The translations under genes were made by a program, and so were the position numbers. This document shows, piece by piece, positions 7,963 to 17,014 of a stretch of 54,013 nt of DNA; position 1 is the first letter of the stretch, and each line of letters opens with the position of its first letter. Source of the DNA: Arcobacteraceae bacterium (lineage in GTDB: Bacteria; Campylobacterota; Campylobacteria; Campylobacterales; Arcobacteraceae); assembly GCA_023138835.1 (NCBI GenBank), contig JAGLOP010000015.1, positions 1 through 54,013 on the forward strand, in the 5' to 3' direction. The notes under the pieces were generated by a model. It was not told the DNA's origin and searched no databases. It saw only the letters and a program-made list of their open reading frames with translations.

Positions 7963-9978
7963 TTATAGCTCACTTAAAAATTGATCAAATCCAACTAACT
8001 CAAAATCAATTAAATCACTCTGATATCTTTGTTTAAAATATTTCATTACACTTTTTAGTTTTAATTCATTCAAAAACCTAATTCCTATTAAAAAATCAAT
8101 ATCTCCATCATTCCCCAAAGTACGCTGTGCTTCATACAATATCAATGATGCCTCGTCTAATCTTTTAGAATCTATCATTGCTGCAACTAGTAACAAGTAT
8201 GTATATCTATCTTGAAGATTATATTCTTTTTGTAAATATTCTATTAATGCTATTGTTGATTGAGCATTACCGTTATACAATTGAACTAAAGCTTTTGTTC
8301 TATAATAAGTTGCACTTGTATCTAAATCTATATTTAAATCGGCAACTTGAAACATACCAACTGCTTTTAGAGCATCTATATAATATCTACTAATAATCAT
8401 GGGACCCTTAACAAAAAAATTATTGTATATTGTTGGTATATTATCTTGAATTCTAGAGATATAAACATAATCGGTCTCATCATTTTTTCTGGAAATTAAT
8501 TTTAGTAAATGTACAAGCGGATTTTTGTCAAACTCTACTAGTAAAGGTTCATCACTCATAATTCCTTTTTTATTAACCGAATCTAAAAAATATAAACTTC
8601 TGAAAAAAATAGATTTCTTATATTTTGTAAACAATGCATCTTCGTTTGGTATATACTCATTGTCATATATAACTTTATAAATATATTGCCCATAATAATT
8701 ATATACACCATTCTTTGACAAAATATTATTTGCGATTTTTTCTCTGTTCTCTTTGCGGATATTAAGATTCATACGATCAGCACTTATCAAACTCATTGCT
8801 GCAAATAATTTATTGGCTTTTTGTAAATTATAAGCTTTCGTAAAATATTTATGTGCTTTTTGGAATTCATCTATTTGTGCATAACAAAGTCCTAAATTAT
8901 AATATTCATATGGATGGGTATCATAATTTTGGTCAATTAGTTTTTGTAATTTATTAGCTCGCTGTATTGGGTCATCTTTTATAATCTTAATCAAAGCGGC
9001 ATTATATTCGATCATTTGATCCAAATCATCAATATTGTTTTGGTCTCTTAATATAAAGGCTTTATTTGTTCCAAACTGTATCTCATCATTATCAGCAAAT
9101 ATATATGGTGAAAAATAAAATATAAAATCTATTTTTCTATTTATATCAAATTTTATTACCTTATCAAAGTATTCTTTATGTGAAAACTTATTTTTATTGA
9201 AATACAATTTTAAAGGCATATCCAAATGGGTACGAAATATTCGTTTCCTTTTTTCTATTAATCGAAGATCATCTACCAATCTTGCAAAGTTATTTACTTT
9301 AAGATCAGTATATACCTTAAGCCATAAAATTTTATTATGTATATCATCATTTACAGAAAGAGTTAAAGCCTGGGTCAGATATATCATAGCTTTACCATAA
9401 TCTTTGGTTTTTATATATAAAAGTGCTCTTTTTAAAGTAACAGGATATTCCATACTTTCCAATACTTTTAAAGCTTTTTTATATTCTTTAAGCTCTATAT
9501 ATACATCCACAACCAATCTTTTAGTATGCTCATTAAGTCTTTTTTTATTTTTTGTTAAATTAATAATTTCATCTATAAATATTCTATTATTTGTAAGTTT
9601 ATACAAATAATATGCTGCACTCATATAGGAATATGGTGCTTGAGTAGAAGCTTCTTTTACATCATAAATCTTTTTTAAGTAAAGATAAGCATTATTTTGA
9701 GATTCTAATTTATAATAAGCAATACCAATATTCAACCAACTAGGCACCTTCATTAATTTTTCGGTTTGTTTAAATAATTTGATAGCTTTTTGATATTGTT
9801 CTTGTTCAAGATATAAAACTGCATTGTTAAACTTAATTTTTAATGCAACCTCTTTTTGTGCCTTACTTAAGTTTTCATAATTAAATAATATTTGTGCTTG
9901 AGATTCAATGATCTTATTTTCTTTAGCAAGTCCGTGAGTAAAAATAAGAACCATCAACACTAAAAAATAAAAACGCAC
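7963..9978 (-). CDS. Periplasmic TPR-repeat protein of the flagellar cluster (PflA-like candidate)
   Basis: This 671-residue product has a cleavable signal peptide (RFYFLVLMVLIFTHGLA) and otherwise consists of helical TPR-type repeats, for example NIGIAYYKLESQNNAYLYLK, YNLGLCYAQIDEFQKAHKYF and the block around LEQEQYQKAIKLFKQTEKL. No membrane segment follows the signal. TPR periplasmic proteins in flagellar clusters of this phylum include PflA, which helps place stators around the enlarged motor disk. The present protein is the right kind and is two genes from flaG-fliY-motAB, but PflA identity is inferred from architecture and context only. It is unlikely to be an enzyme. Confidence 0.7.
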   Translation of the reverse strand: MRFYFLVLMVLIFTHGLAKENKIIESQAQILFNYENLSKAQKEVALKIKFNNAVLYLEQEQYQKAIKLFKQTEKLMKVPSWLNIGIAYYKLESQNNAYLYLKKIYDVKEASTQAPYSYMSAAYYLYKLTNNRIFIDEIINLTKNKKRLNEHTKRLVVDVYIELKEYKKALKVLESMEYPVTLKRALLYIKTKDYGKAMIYLTQALTLSVNDDIHNKILWLKVYTDLKVNNFARLVDDLRLIEKRKRIFRTHLDMPLKLYFNKNKFSHKEYFDKVIKFDINRKIDFIFYFSPYIFADNDEIQFGTNKAFILRDQNNIDDLDQMIEYNAALIKIIKDDPIQRANKLQKLIDQNYDTHPYEYYNLGLCYAQIDEFQKAHKYFTKAYNLQKANKLFAAMSLISADRMNLNIRKENREKIANNILSKNGVYNYYGQYIYKVIYDNEYIPNEDALFTKYKKSIFFRSLYFLDSVNKKGIMSDEPLLVEFDKNPLVHLLKLISRKNDETDYVYISRIQDNIPTIYNNFFVKGPMIISRYYIDALKAVGMFQVADLNIDLDTSATYYRTKALVQLYNGNAQSTIALIEYLQKEYNLQDRYTYLLLVAAMIDSKRLDEASLILYEAQRTLGNDGDIDFLIGIRFLNELKLKSVMKYFKQRYQSDLIDFELVGFDQFLSEL

Positions 9979-10014
9979 ACTTACCCCTAAATCTTAATCA
10001 CTAAGGACTAATCA

Positions 10015-10341
10015 CTAAATAGATCCAACTGAAGCATATAATTCATCTACCCTGTCTTGTAAAAGTTTATTTCTATGCTCCAATTCACTGTTGTTTATTT
10101 TAATCCTTTGTAAATCTTCTCTTGCTACTTGCAAACTGTCTTGAGAATCACCGATTGCTGAAATAGAACTTTGTATCTGCCCTTCATATTTACCGATTAA
10201 ACTTTCTAACGAAGCTACAGTATTTTGCGCTATCTCTTTTTCTTCAGCAATTCGACGGTACATAGCCTTATATATATTCATACTACTGAAAAAATATAGG
10301 GCTAAAACACCAAAAATACCTACAAGTAAGAAATTATCCAC
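10015..10341 (-). CDS. Small membrane-anchored coiled-coil protein, unknown function
   Basis: This is a 108-residue protein with one N-terminal membrane helix (FLLVGIFGVLALYFFSS, residues 4-20) followed by about 80 residues of heptad-rich coiled coil (SLQVAREDLQRIKINNSELE, HRNKLLQDRVDEL). I do not recognise a family. The topology suggests an inner-membrane anchor with a periplasmic or cytoplasmic rod. It lies 25 nt after the long hook gene and 36 nt before the TPR gene, so it is probably cotranscribed with them and could be part of the same flagellar accessory structure. Confidence 0.65.
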   Translation of the reverse strand: MDNFLLVGIFGVLALYFFSSMNIYKAMYRRIAEEKEIAQNTVASLESLIGKYEGQIQSSISAIGDSQDSLQVAREDLQRIKINNSELEHRNKLLQDRVDELYASVGSI

Positions 10342-10366
10342 AACATTCCTTTAAAAGTATTAAAAC

Positions 10367-12592
10367 TTATCTTTTAAGATTTATCAAAGTATTTAAAACT
10401 GCATCTGCTGTTGTAATAGACTTTGCATTAGCCTCAAATGCTCTTTGAAATACCATTAAATTCACTAATGATTCACTTAAATCTGCAGTACTTAACTCTA
10501 AAGTATTTGCTTTAACAGATGCTGTTTTATTATTATTTAAATTATAAATAGGTGTACCACTTACTTCATTTGCTTGAAGAAGATTGTCCCCTATAGGTAA
10601 TAATCCTCTGTTATTATTAAATAATGCTATTGAAACTTGTCCAACTGCAAATGTTGCACCATCTTGACTCATAGTAATAAGTCCCGTACTATCTACAGAA
10701 AAGTCACCAAATGGAGAATTAGAAATTCCCAAACTATCAAGTTTAAGCTGTAATTCACCTCTAGAACCTGTTTGTTCAATTATACTTGTAATCTCTAAAA
10801 ATTCTGCATTTGCCCCTTGTCTTCCACTATATGTTGCATTTCTTGGGATATCTCCAACCATACCGCTACCGGCTACTGTTTCTACAGAAGCTGCAAAATC
10901 AACACCTCCGCTTGATGCAGCTGACAATACAGCAACATCACCCTCTGTATCTACATATGTAATAGTTAATGTACCAGCAGCATTAGCAATACTTGCTATC
11001 TCTAGAGTTGGATTAGCAGCATTCCATGTAGCAATAATACCATCTGTATCTGCTGCTATTTGAGCTCCGATTTCTGTTGCAGTATTATCTGAATCTACAA
11101 CAGTAAGAACCGTACCTAGAAATGTAATTGCACTACTTCCTGCGGCAGGACTAGTTATAACAAGAGTTTGCTCCTCTGCAGTAGCAGTTGTTTCTTTCAT
11201 ATCCCCACTGATTTCTAACTCATAATTTTTATCTAAAGTTTCAATTACTAAATTACCGTTAATATTATAAGCTTTTATATAGTATGGCAGTTCTCCGGCT
11301 ACTGTTGGACTGCTTCCCGCATTAATTGCAGTTACCACCGCATCAATATCAGCGGGATTTGTTATAGTTAAAGGAGCAGTAGGAACTGAAATATTTGTAT
11401 TACTTTGAGAATCAAAAATTGTCAATTGATATGTAAAATCATTTATACCATCAAGAGCTAAATCTGTTGTGGTGTATACATCTTGCTGTTTACCTGTAAC
11501 CGCTTCTTTTAAAGCATCTCGTGCTGCTGTTACTGCAGCATATCCGCTACCGGTTTCTACCGCAACAGATAAATCTTCTAATACACCCGGTGTCGTAACA
11601 CCTGCTGAGCTTGTAACTGATAATTGTGATACTGTTAAATTCTTTCCGGGAATTAAAGATTCTATTCTAAAATATCCATCTGTATCTGATGGGTCTCTTG
11701 TAGTTGATGTTGTGGTATCGGTTATCCAAGCATTTACCCCTTTGATTTTTGATGAGAGTTGATCTGCAAAAGCTTTTAAAGTTGTAGTAAGGTCTGTATC
11801 CCAAACCTGAGTATATTTATTACCGTCTATATATACAGAGATTGTATCTCCATCACTATCCAATGCTCCGGCAGATATTGCATCATTGAAATTTAAAGTA
11901 TTTCTATATATTGAAGGTGTTACAGAAGTTCCGTCCGGTGAGTTTTTATAATTTATAAGGGCAGATGTATAACTAGATATCAGCCCTTCTACATCAGACA
12001 CCTTGGCAGATTTGGTTTTATACCCAGCACCTGAAAAGATATCTATACTGTCTGCAGTTGCCGATGCGGTATAATCGGTCATTTTTGCCGTAATAGATTC
12101 TACAGTATTTGTTTTATTTACAATTTGAGAAGCACCCATTTTTACAAAATCTGTAGTAAATTTAGATATATTCTGGTCAGTTGAAACTATATCTGTATCC
12201 GATAAAGATGTCATAGCCCAGCCCATTACAGAATTTCCTAATGAATCCTGCAAAGTACCGTTATCACCCATCCTAAAGTTACCGGCTCGGGTATAGTATG
12301 TTTCAGCCATACCGGCACCTCTTGTATTTGATACGGCAAAAAACCCATCTCCGGATAAAGCCATATCAAAAGAAACACCTGTTACTTTTAAATTTCCCTG
12401 CTTATATAATTTTTCGGCATCAACTATTGTGGTACCTTTACCTATTTTATTTTGATACATTTGATCTGCAAAAGATATTCTTGATGATTTATAACCAATT
12501 GTATTTACATTTGCTATGTTATTTGACTCATTATCTAGTGCTGTTTGTTGCCCTGCAAGTCCTGATATACCTGTCCAAAGTGCTCCAATCAT
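10367..12592 (-). CDS. Flagellar hook protein FlgE paralogue, long form
   Basis: This 741-residue product has the conserved hook N-terminus (IGALWTGISGLAGQQTALDN, ESNNIANVNTIGYKSSRISF) and C-terminus (LVNLMVFQRAFEANAKSITT). The region around YIDGNKYTQ and ESLIPGKNLTV aligns with the shorter flgE downstream of this gene's own promoter region, so the two arose by duplication. The extra length is a block of about 250 residues (roughly 400-640) rich in Ala, Thr, Ser and Val, probably surface-exposed hook domains. It is preceded by its own promoter (12621-12687). It may be the main hook subunit or a distinct segment; the sequence does not decide. Confidence 0.9.
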   Translation of the reverse strand: MIGALWTGISGLAGQQTALDNESNNIANVNTIGYKSSRISFADQMYQNKIGKGTTIVDAEKLYKQGNLKVTGVSFDMALSGDGFFAVSNTRGAGMAETYYTRAGNFRMGDNGTLQDSLGNSVMGWAMTSLSDTDIVSTDQNISKFTTDFVKMGASQIVNKTNTVESITAKMTDYTASATADSIDIFSGAGYKTKSAKVSDVEGLISSYTSALINYKNSPDGTSVTPSIYRNTLNFNDAISAGALDSDGDTISVYIDGNKYTQVWDTDLTTTLKAFADQLSSKIKGVNAWITDTTTSTTRDPSDTDGYFRIESLIPGKNLTVSQLSVTSSAGVTTPGVLEDLSVAVETGSGYAAVTAARDALKEAVTGKQQDVYTTTDLALDGINDFTYQLTIFDSQSNTNISVPTAPLTITNPADIDAVVTAINAGSSPTVAGELPYYIKAYNINGNLVIETLDKNYELEISGDMKETTATAEEQTLVITSPAAGSSAITFLGTVLTVVDSDNTATEIGAQIAADTDGIIATWNAANPTLEIASIANAAGTLTITYVDTEGDVAVLSAASSGGVDFAASVETVAGSGMVGDIPRNATYSGRQGANAEFLEITSIIEQTGSRGELQLKLDSLGISNSPFGDFSVDSTGLITMSQDGATFAVGQVSIALFNNNRGLLPIGDNLLQANEVSGTPIYNLNNNKTASVKANTLELSTADLSESLVNLMVFQRAFEANAKSITTADAVLNTLINLKR

Positions 12593-12620
12593 AATGACTC
12601 CTTAATATTGAAAGTCAGTG

Positions 12621-12687
12621 ATTATATCATAATTTTTCTAATTTTGTATAATTTTTAATATATATTAAGTATATTCCAACTTGTATA
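12621..12687 (-). promoter_or_regulatory. Flagellar promoter of the long hook gene, with shared upstream element
   Basis: The minus strand carries a -10 box TATAAT (12621-12626) in the context TTATGATATAAT. Upstream of it are TATACAAAA, a perfect 14-bp palindrome TTAATATATATTAA (12655-12668), TGGAAT (12673-12678) and TATACAA (12681-12687). The same elements occur in the same order and almost the same spacing before fliN (15197-15264). There is no GG/GC pair at the spacing of a sigma-54 promoter and no sigma-28-type -10. Confidence 0.7.
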
Positions 12688-12720
12688 ATCTAATCTTAAA
12701 GAAAGGCTAGAAAAGTGAAA

Positions 12721-14175
12721 TTATTTTTTAAGTTGAAGTGCTGTTTTTAATAATTCATCAGAAGTTGTGATAGATTTAGAATTTGCCTCAAATGATCTTT
12801 GATATACCATAAGATTCACAAGCCCCTCCCCTACATTGGAATTACTAAGTTCTAATGCTTTATTTACAATATTATTTAAATCATTTGCAGCTACTGGGTC
12901 ACCAGATTCTGCAGTTTTTACAAATAAATTATTTCCTTTAGGGTCTAGGCTTAAATTATCATTAAATAGAGAAGTTACGACTCTTCCAACTAGAAATATA
13001 CTATCACCTTGTTTCATATAGATATTACCATCATTAATAGATATTTCTCCAAATGGACTACTTGAGATATTCAGATTATCAAGTTTAAGTTGAATAGATG
13101 TTAAAGTTAAACTTTCTTCATTAGCTAAATTTATACTATCTGTAAGCTCCAAGAACTCAGCACCGGCTGCTTCTACAGCAGTCTTTAATGCATCTCTTGC
13201 ATCTACTACTGCTGCTAGTCCACTTCCACTAACTGCTTCTTGTGTATTTTGTGAAACCATAGACTCAATATCTATCTTTGCACTGCCTATTGTAGTAGTT
13301 TTTCCAGGTATTAAAGATGTTACGGTAAGCACTCCTGTTGCAGTATCAACTGACGATGTAAAACCTTTGATATTTGATATTTGATCTGAAAGTTTCTTTA
13401 AAGTTGTCTGGGCATCTGTATCAAAATCTTGTGTATATTTATCTCCATCTACATATATAGATATATTTTCAATGGTATCATCAATACTCAAAGGAGGATA
13501 TGTCGCAGTAGTGATTTGTGCTATAGAGTTAGTACCTGCGACTGGATTAGTAGCATATAAACTTAATTGACTTCTATAATTAGAAGATAAAAGTTCTACG
13601 TCTGAAATCTTTGCCGTTGCTATTTTATATCCATTTCCCGAATCAGAAATATCAGATGTTGTGGCACTGGATTTATAATCTGTTGCTTTTGCATTTATAG
13701 TTTTTAACTCTGTAGAAGATGAAATACTTTGTCCTGCTAAAAATTCTCCATAAGTATTGTCAAATGCAGAAACCAAAGCATTTGTTGAAACAACAGTTGG
13801 TGTATCTACAGCCAAACCCATAACTTCTAAACCACTTACAGTTTGTAATGTTCCGTCTGCACCCATTTTAAAATTGCCGGCTCTTGTATAAAATGTTTGT
13901 TCATTTTGATCTTGAACAGTAAAGAAACCTTCCCCTTCAATTGCCATATCATAAGAACTGGCTGTTGCACTCATATTTCCCTGAAGAAAGCTTTTTGTAA
14001 CGGCATCCATTTTGGATCCTTTACCATAATCATTTTGATACATTAAATCTGCAAATGAAATTCTGTCTTGCTTAAAAGCAACTGTATTTACATTTGCCAA
14101 ATTATTAGATTCAACATTTAAAGCATTTTGATAAGTACTGATTCCTGATATACCATTCCAAAGAGAACTTGTCAT
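12721..14175 (-). CDS. flgE: Flagellar hook protein FlgE
   Basis: Subunit of the flagellar hook, exported through the basal body. The 484-residue protein begins TSSLWNGISGISTYQNALNV with NNLANVNTVAFKQDRISFAD, carries the FlgE region DMAIEGEGFFTVQDQNEQTF, and ends LVNLMVYQRSFEANSKSITT. Length fits ordinary FlgE. It directly follows flgD (gap 11 nt), the hook-cap gene, in a fliN-flgD-flgE operon with the shared promoter upstream of fliN. The gene downstream is a longer paralogue with an independent promoter. Confidence 0.93.
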   Translation of the reverse strand: MTSSLWNGISGISTYQNALNVESNNLANVNTVAFKQDRISFADLMYQNDYGKGSKMDAVTKSFLQGNMSATASSYDMAIEGEGFFTVQDQNEQTFYTRAGNFKMGADGTLQTVSGLEVMGLAVDTPTVVSTNALVSAFDNTYGEFLAGQSISSSTELKTINAKATDYKSSATTSDISDSGNGYKIATAKISDVELLSSNYRSQLSLYATNPVAGTNSIAQITTATYPPLSIDDTIENISIYVDGDKYTQDFDTDAQTTLKKLSDQISNIKGFTSSVDTATGVLTVTSLIPGKTTTIGSAKIDIESMVSQNTQEAVSGSGLAAVVDARDALKTAVEAAGAEFLELTDSINLANEESLTLTSIQLKLDNLNISSSPFGEISINDGNIYMKQGDSIFLVGRVVTSLFNDNLSLDPKGNNLFVKTAESGDPVAANDLNNIVNKALELSNSNVGEGLVNLMVYQRSFEANSKSITTSDELLKTALQLKK

Positions 14176-14186
14176 CTACAATACTC

Positions 14187-14873
14187 CTATCTAACTTTTG
14201 AGATACTAGCCATAGAAATTGTTGTAATGTCTTCAGAATATACTATAGCTGTACCATTATATTTATATTTATCAGTAATAGCAGTATCTGTAATAATTTC
14301 ATCAAGATCATCTAATAATATTATATTATTAGTTTCATCAAGAACAAATCTGCCATCTTCATCTAATTGTATTCTTATATTAGTCATCTCTCCATCTTCA
14401 TAAATATAACCATTTGAATCATAATCCTGTGCCAATGCTGTATCACCTTCGATAGATACCAAATTATCAACTAATCCTGTCAATTGTCTGGTATTAACAT
14501 ACATCTCACCATCTATATTTTCTACGGTTTCGACTTTGTATGATTTTACCAGACCATCATCGCCAAGCTCACCATTTTCTACAATATTTCCAATTAACCC
14601 AGCTGCTGTTGATAAGGCTGAATTTGCATAAGATGCTTGAAGCGATGCCATAGCCTCAGACATAGCCATATTTGATTCAATAGTTGACATCTGAAGTTGA
14701 CTGTCCATAAGAGCTGCACTGTCCATAGGTTTAGTTGGGTCCTGCATCTTCATCTCTTCTAGCATCAGCGTTAAAAAATCTTCATTTGTCAATTTATCAT
14801 TACTTATTGCTGTTGTATAACTATTACCATCTATACCTATTGCACTATTTACTTCTACGCTATCTACTGCCAT
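14187..14873 (-). CDS. flgD: Hook-capping scaffold protein FlgD
   Basis: FlgD forms the cap under which FlgE polymerises. The 228-residue protein has the conserved N-terminal signature NEDFLTLMLEEMKMQDPTKP (residues 26-45) followed by MDSAALMDSQLQMSTIESN, the FlgD family hallmark. The C-terminal half is acidic with a Tudor/FnIII-like beta pattern (VENIDGEMYVNTRQLTGLVD). It sits 9 nt after fliN and 11 nt before flgE. Confidence 0.94.
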   Translation of the reverse strand: MAVDSVEVNSAIGIDGNSYTTAISNDKLTNEDFLTLMLEEMKMQDPTKPMDSAALMDSQLQMSTIESNMAMSEAMASLQASYANSALSTAAGLIGNIVENGELGDDGLVKSYKVETVENIDGEMYVNTRQLTGLVDNLVSIEGDTALAQDYDSNGYIYEDGEMTNIRIQLDEDGRFVLDETNNIILLDDLDEIITDTAITDKYKYNGTAIVYSEDITTISMASISKVR

Positions 14874-14882
14874 TTCATCCTC

Positions 14883-15170
14883 CTAAATTTCTTTTTCATC
14901 AAAAAAGAATCTCACAACATTATCAGCATCCATAGCATCCTGAACTCTTACTGCAAGTTTTTCGTCTATAACTATAATATCACCTGTACCAATAATTCTT
15001 GAGTTAACATATATATCTCCACCTTTTCCGGCAGGTTTATTTAAAGATATTATATCACCTTCACTATAATTTAAAAATTCTTTTAAAGTTACAATGGCAG
15101 AACCAAGCAATACATCAACTTCAATTTCAGTATCTACCAGGCTATCATAATTTGTTATAGTTACTTCCAT
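14883..15170 (-). CDS. fliN: Flagellar motor switch protein FliN (short form)
   Basis: This 95-residue product is little more than a SpoA domain, the FliN fold that tiles the bottom of the C ring. Landmarks are DTEIEVDVLLGSAIVTLKEF (residues about 12-31), GDIISLNKPAG, a central NSRIIGTGDIIVIDEKLAVR and a C-terminal tail. FliN usually docks FliH and the export ATPase. A second FliN domain is encoded in FliY. It is first in the fliN-flgD-flgE operon behind the shared flagellar promoter element. Confidence 0.88.
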   Translation of the reverse strand: MEVTITNYDSLVDTEIEVDVLLGSAIVTLKEFLNYSEGDIISLNKPAGKGGDIYVNSRIIGTGDIIVIDEKLAVRVQDAMDADNVVRFFFDEKEI

Positions 15171-15196
15171 GACACTCTTTTTTCTTGATTTAAAGT

Positions 15197-15264
15197 ATTA
15201 TATCATAAAAAGTTTGATTTTTGTATAGTTTTTAATGAATATTAAAGGTATTCCATATTGTATA
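15197..15264 (-). promoter_or_regulatory. Flagellar promoter of fliN-flgD-flgE, with shared upstream element
   Basis: Minus strand: -10 TATAAT (15197-15202) in TTATGATATAAT, then upstream TATACAAAA, an inverted repeat TTTAAT-N4-ATTAAA (15231-15246), TGGAAT (15250-15255) and TATACAAT (15257-15264). The arrangement matches the promoter at 12621-12687 block for block, although the surrounding bases differ, which argues for selection rather than recent duplication. Confidence 0.7.
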
Positions 15265-15300
15265 TGTTATTCGTTATTGATTGATTGTTAATAAAATTAA

Positions 15301-15963
15301 CTAAATCACAGAATTAAGAGACTCCAGCATTGTTTCAACTTTAGCCTCAACACTGCCGTCAAAATTACCAAGGTCACTAGCAATAACCACTCCACCGGCA
15401 GTAACATTTGAATCTTCTTGCAATTGAATAAATGATTCTAGATTTAATTCATTTTTTAATACAATATAATCTTTTGGATTTAAATGAATATTAATTTTTG
15501 ACGCGGTTTTTATTTTTTCTAAAATATTAGAAATTGTTTCTTTCGCTATTTTAGCGCTATTTTCTCCAACTTCTACAGCAATGATTTTTTGTGCAATAGA
15601 GATTGATGTTTGTAAAATCTTAGTTTCCATCTGAAATGTTGCTTTCTCAAAAAATAAAGCATAATTTTTAAGGTCTTTAAGCGCTTCAACTAACTGTTTA
15701 TCAAGGTCTCTTCCTTTAACACCGTCATTTTGGATATCCGTAACTTTTAATTGTACCTGATTTAATTGATTTGCTAAAACTTTAATTTCTGCTAATACAG
15801 GATCAATATTTCCGTTTATATCACCGTCATTTAATTTAGCAGCTCCACTTAATTCTAATTGATTTGAATCTTGATTGCCTACAAATTGACCCAATTGATA
15901 ACTTTGTTCAGAAACATCTGTTTTAATAATCTTTGCAGTTGTATTTACATGATTTTTAGGCAT
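15301..15963 (-). CDS. fliH: Flagellar export regulator FliH
   Basis: FliH forms the peripheral stalk that regulates the export ATPase FliI and docks to FliN. The 220-residue protein has a variable N-terminal region, a central helical part (LNQVQLKVTDIQNDGVKGRD) and the conserved C-terminal domain with AQKIIAVEVGENS, INIHLNPKDYIVLKNEL, and VTAGGVVIASDLGNFDGSVE, the V-stator-subunit-E-like fold. It follows fliG by 15 nt at the end of the fliF-fliG-fliH run. FliI itself is not in the window. Confidence 0.92.
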   Translation of the reverse strand: MPKNHVNTTAKIIKTDVSEQSYQLGQFVGNQDSNQLELSGAAKLNDGDINGNIDPVLAEIKVLANQLNQVQLKVTDIQNDGVKGRDLDKQLVEALKDLKNYALFFEKATFQMETKILQTSISIAQKIIAVEVGENSAKIAKETISNILEKIKTASKINIHLNPKDYIVLKNELNLESFIQLQEDSNVTAGGVVIASDLGNFDGSVEAKVETMLESLNSVI

Positions 15964-15978
15964 AAAAGATCTCCATTA

Positions 15979-16989
15979 TTATTCTTCCTCTTCCATAGAT
16001 CTATCAATAGTACCTTCATCAATTAGTTTTTGTGCAGCATCCAACATTTTTCTTTGAGCTGCTTCTAAATCTTTTATTTTTATTTTCCCAAGCAATTCAA
16101 ATTCTTCTTTAAATCTATCTGTTGCTCTTTGAGACATGGCATCCGTAATTAAATCTATATCATCTTGATCAGAACGAGACAGGGCAACTGCAACATCAGC
16201 CAACTCTACATTAGATAAGACTTTCATAATATTATCCGTTCCTAAATTAATAAGATCTTCAAATACGAACATATTTTCTTTAATATTTGTAGCTAAGGTT
16301 GTATCTATACCATTTATATTTGAAAGGATATCTTGTGATTTAGGTCCCATTTTATTTAGCATATCCGCAACAACTTTTATTCCGCCAACTTCTGTAACAC
16401 TAGATAAAAGTGATTCTAATTTCTTTTCTAATACTTTTGACATAGTTCTTACAACATCCGGTTGAATATCTTTAATCGTTGCAATTTGCATTGTTACTTT
16501 AACTCTCAGGTCTTCTTCCAATGCATTTAGAACATCTGCTGCTGCTCCTGATTCCATATGTGATAATACTACAGCAATAGTTTGTGGTGATTCGTCTTTA
16601 ATAAAATCTGATAACTGCTGCGGATTGATAGCTTCAAGATATGCAAAAGATTGTTTTGCCTGTTTCATACGGGATAATTTACCCAAAACAGCATCTGCCT
16701 CAGTTTTTCCTAATGATTTGTACAATATATCTTTAGCATATTCAAAACCGCCGGAACTGATAAATGATTTAGATTTCGTATATAAATGAAATTCATCAAG
16801 GATTGCTAAAGATGTTTCTTTATCAATGGAGGCAATACTGGTAATAGCCGTTGAAATTTGTTCTACTGTCTCTGTAGGAAGATTTTGAAAAATCTTTACA
16901 GTAGCTTCTTCTCCAATTAGTACACAAAATTGAGCAACTTTATCTATCATTGAGATATTTTTTAGTATATCTTTACTTGCTTCACTCAT
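15979..16989 (-). CDS. fliG: Flagellar motor switch protein FliG
   Basis: FliG links the MS ring to the C ring and provides the torque helix. The 336-residue length is standard. Seen are the N-terminal FliF-binding domain, the middle domain (DESPQTIAVVLSHMESGAAA) and the C-terminal torque domain with MFVFEDLINLGTDNIMKVLS and DVAVALSRSDQDDIDLI. The tail EFELLGKIKIKDLEAAQRKM is typical. It lies 25 nt after fliF and 15 nt before fliH. Confidence 0.96.
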   Translation of the reverse strand: MSEASKDILKNISMIDKVAQFCVLIGEEATVKIFQNLPTETVEQISTAITSIASIDKETSLAILDEFHLYTKSKSFISSGGFEYAKDILYKSLGKTEADAVLGKLSRMKQAKQSFAYLEAINPQQLSDFIKDESPQTIAVVLSHMESGAAADVLNALEEDLRVKVTMQIATIKDIQPDVVRTMSKVLEKKLESLLSSVTEVGGIKVVADMLNKMGPKSQDILSNINGIDTTLATNIKENMFVFEDLINLGTDNIMKVLSNVELADVAVALSRSDQDDIDLITDAMSQRATDRFKEEFELLGKIKIKDLEAAQRKMLDAAQKLIDEGTIDRSMEEEE

Positions 16990-17014
16990 AATAAAACTCC
17001 AACTTCATATTTAA

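Noticed and set aside
12655..12687. Sigma-54 promoter upstream of the long hook gene
   Set aside because: A GG occurs in TTGGAAT but no GC follows at the required spacing in either hook promoter.
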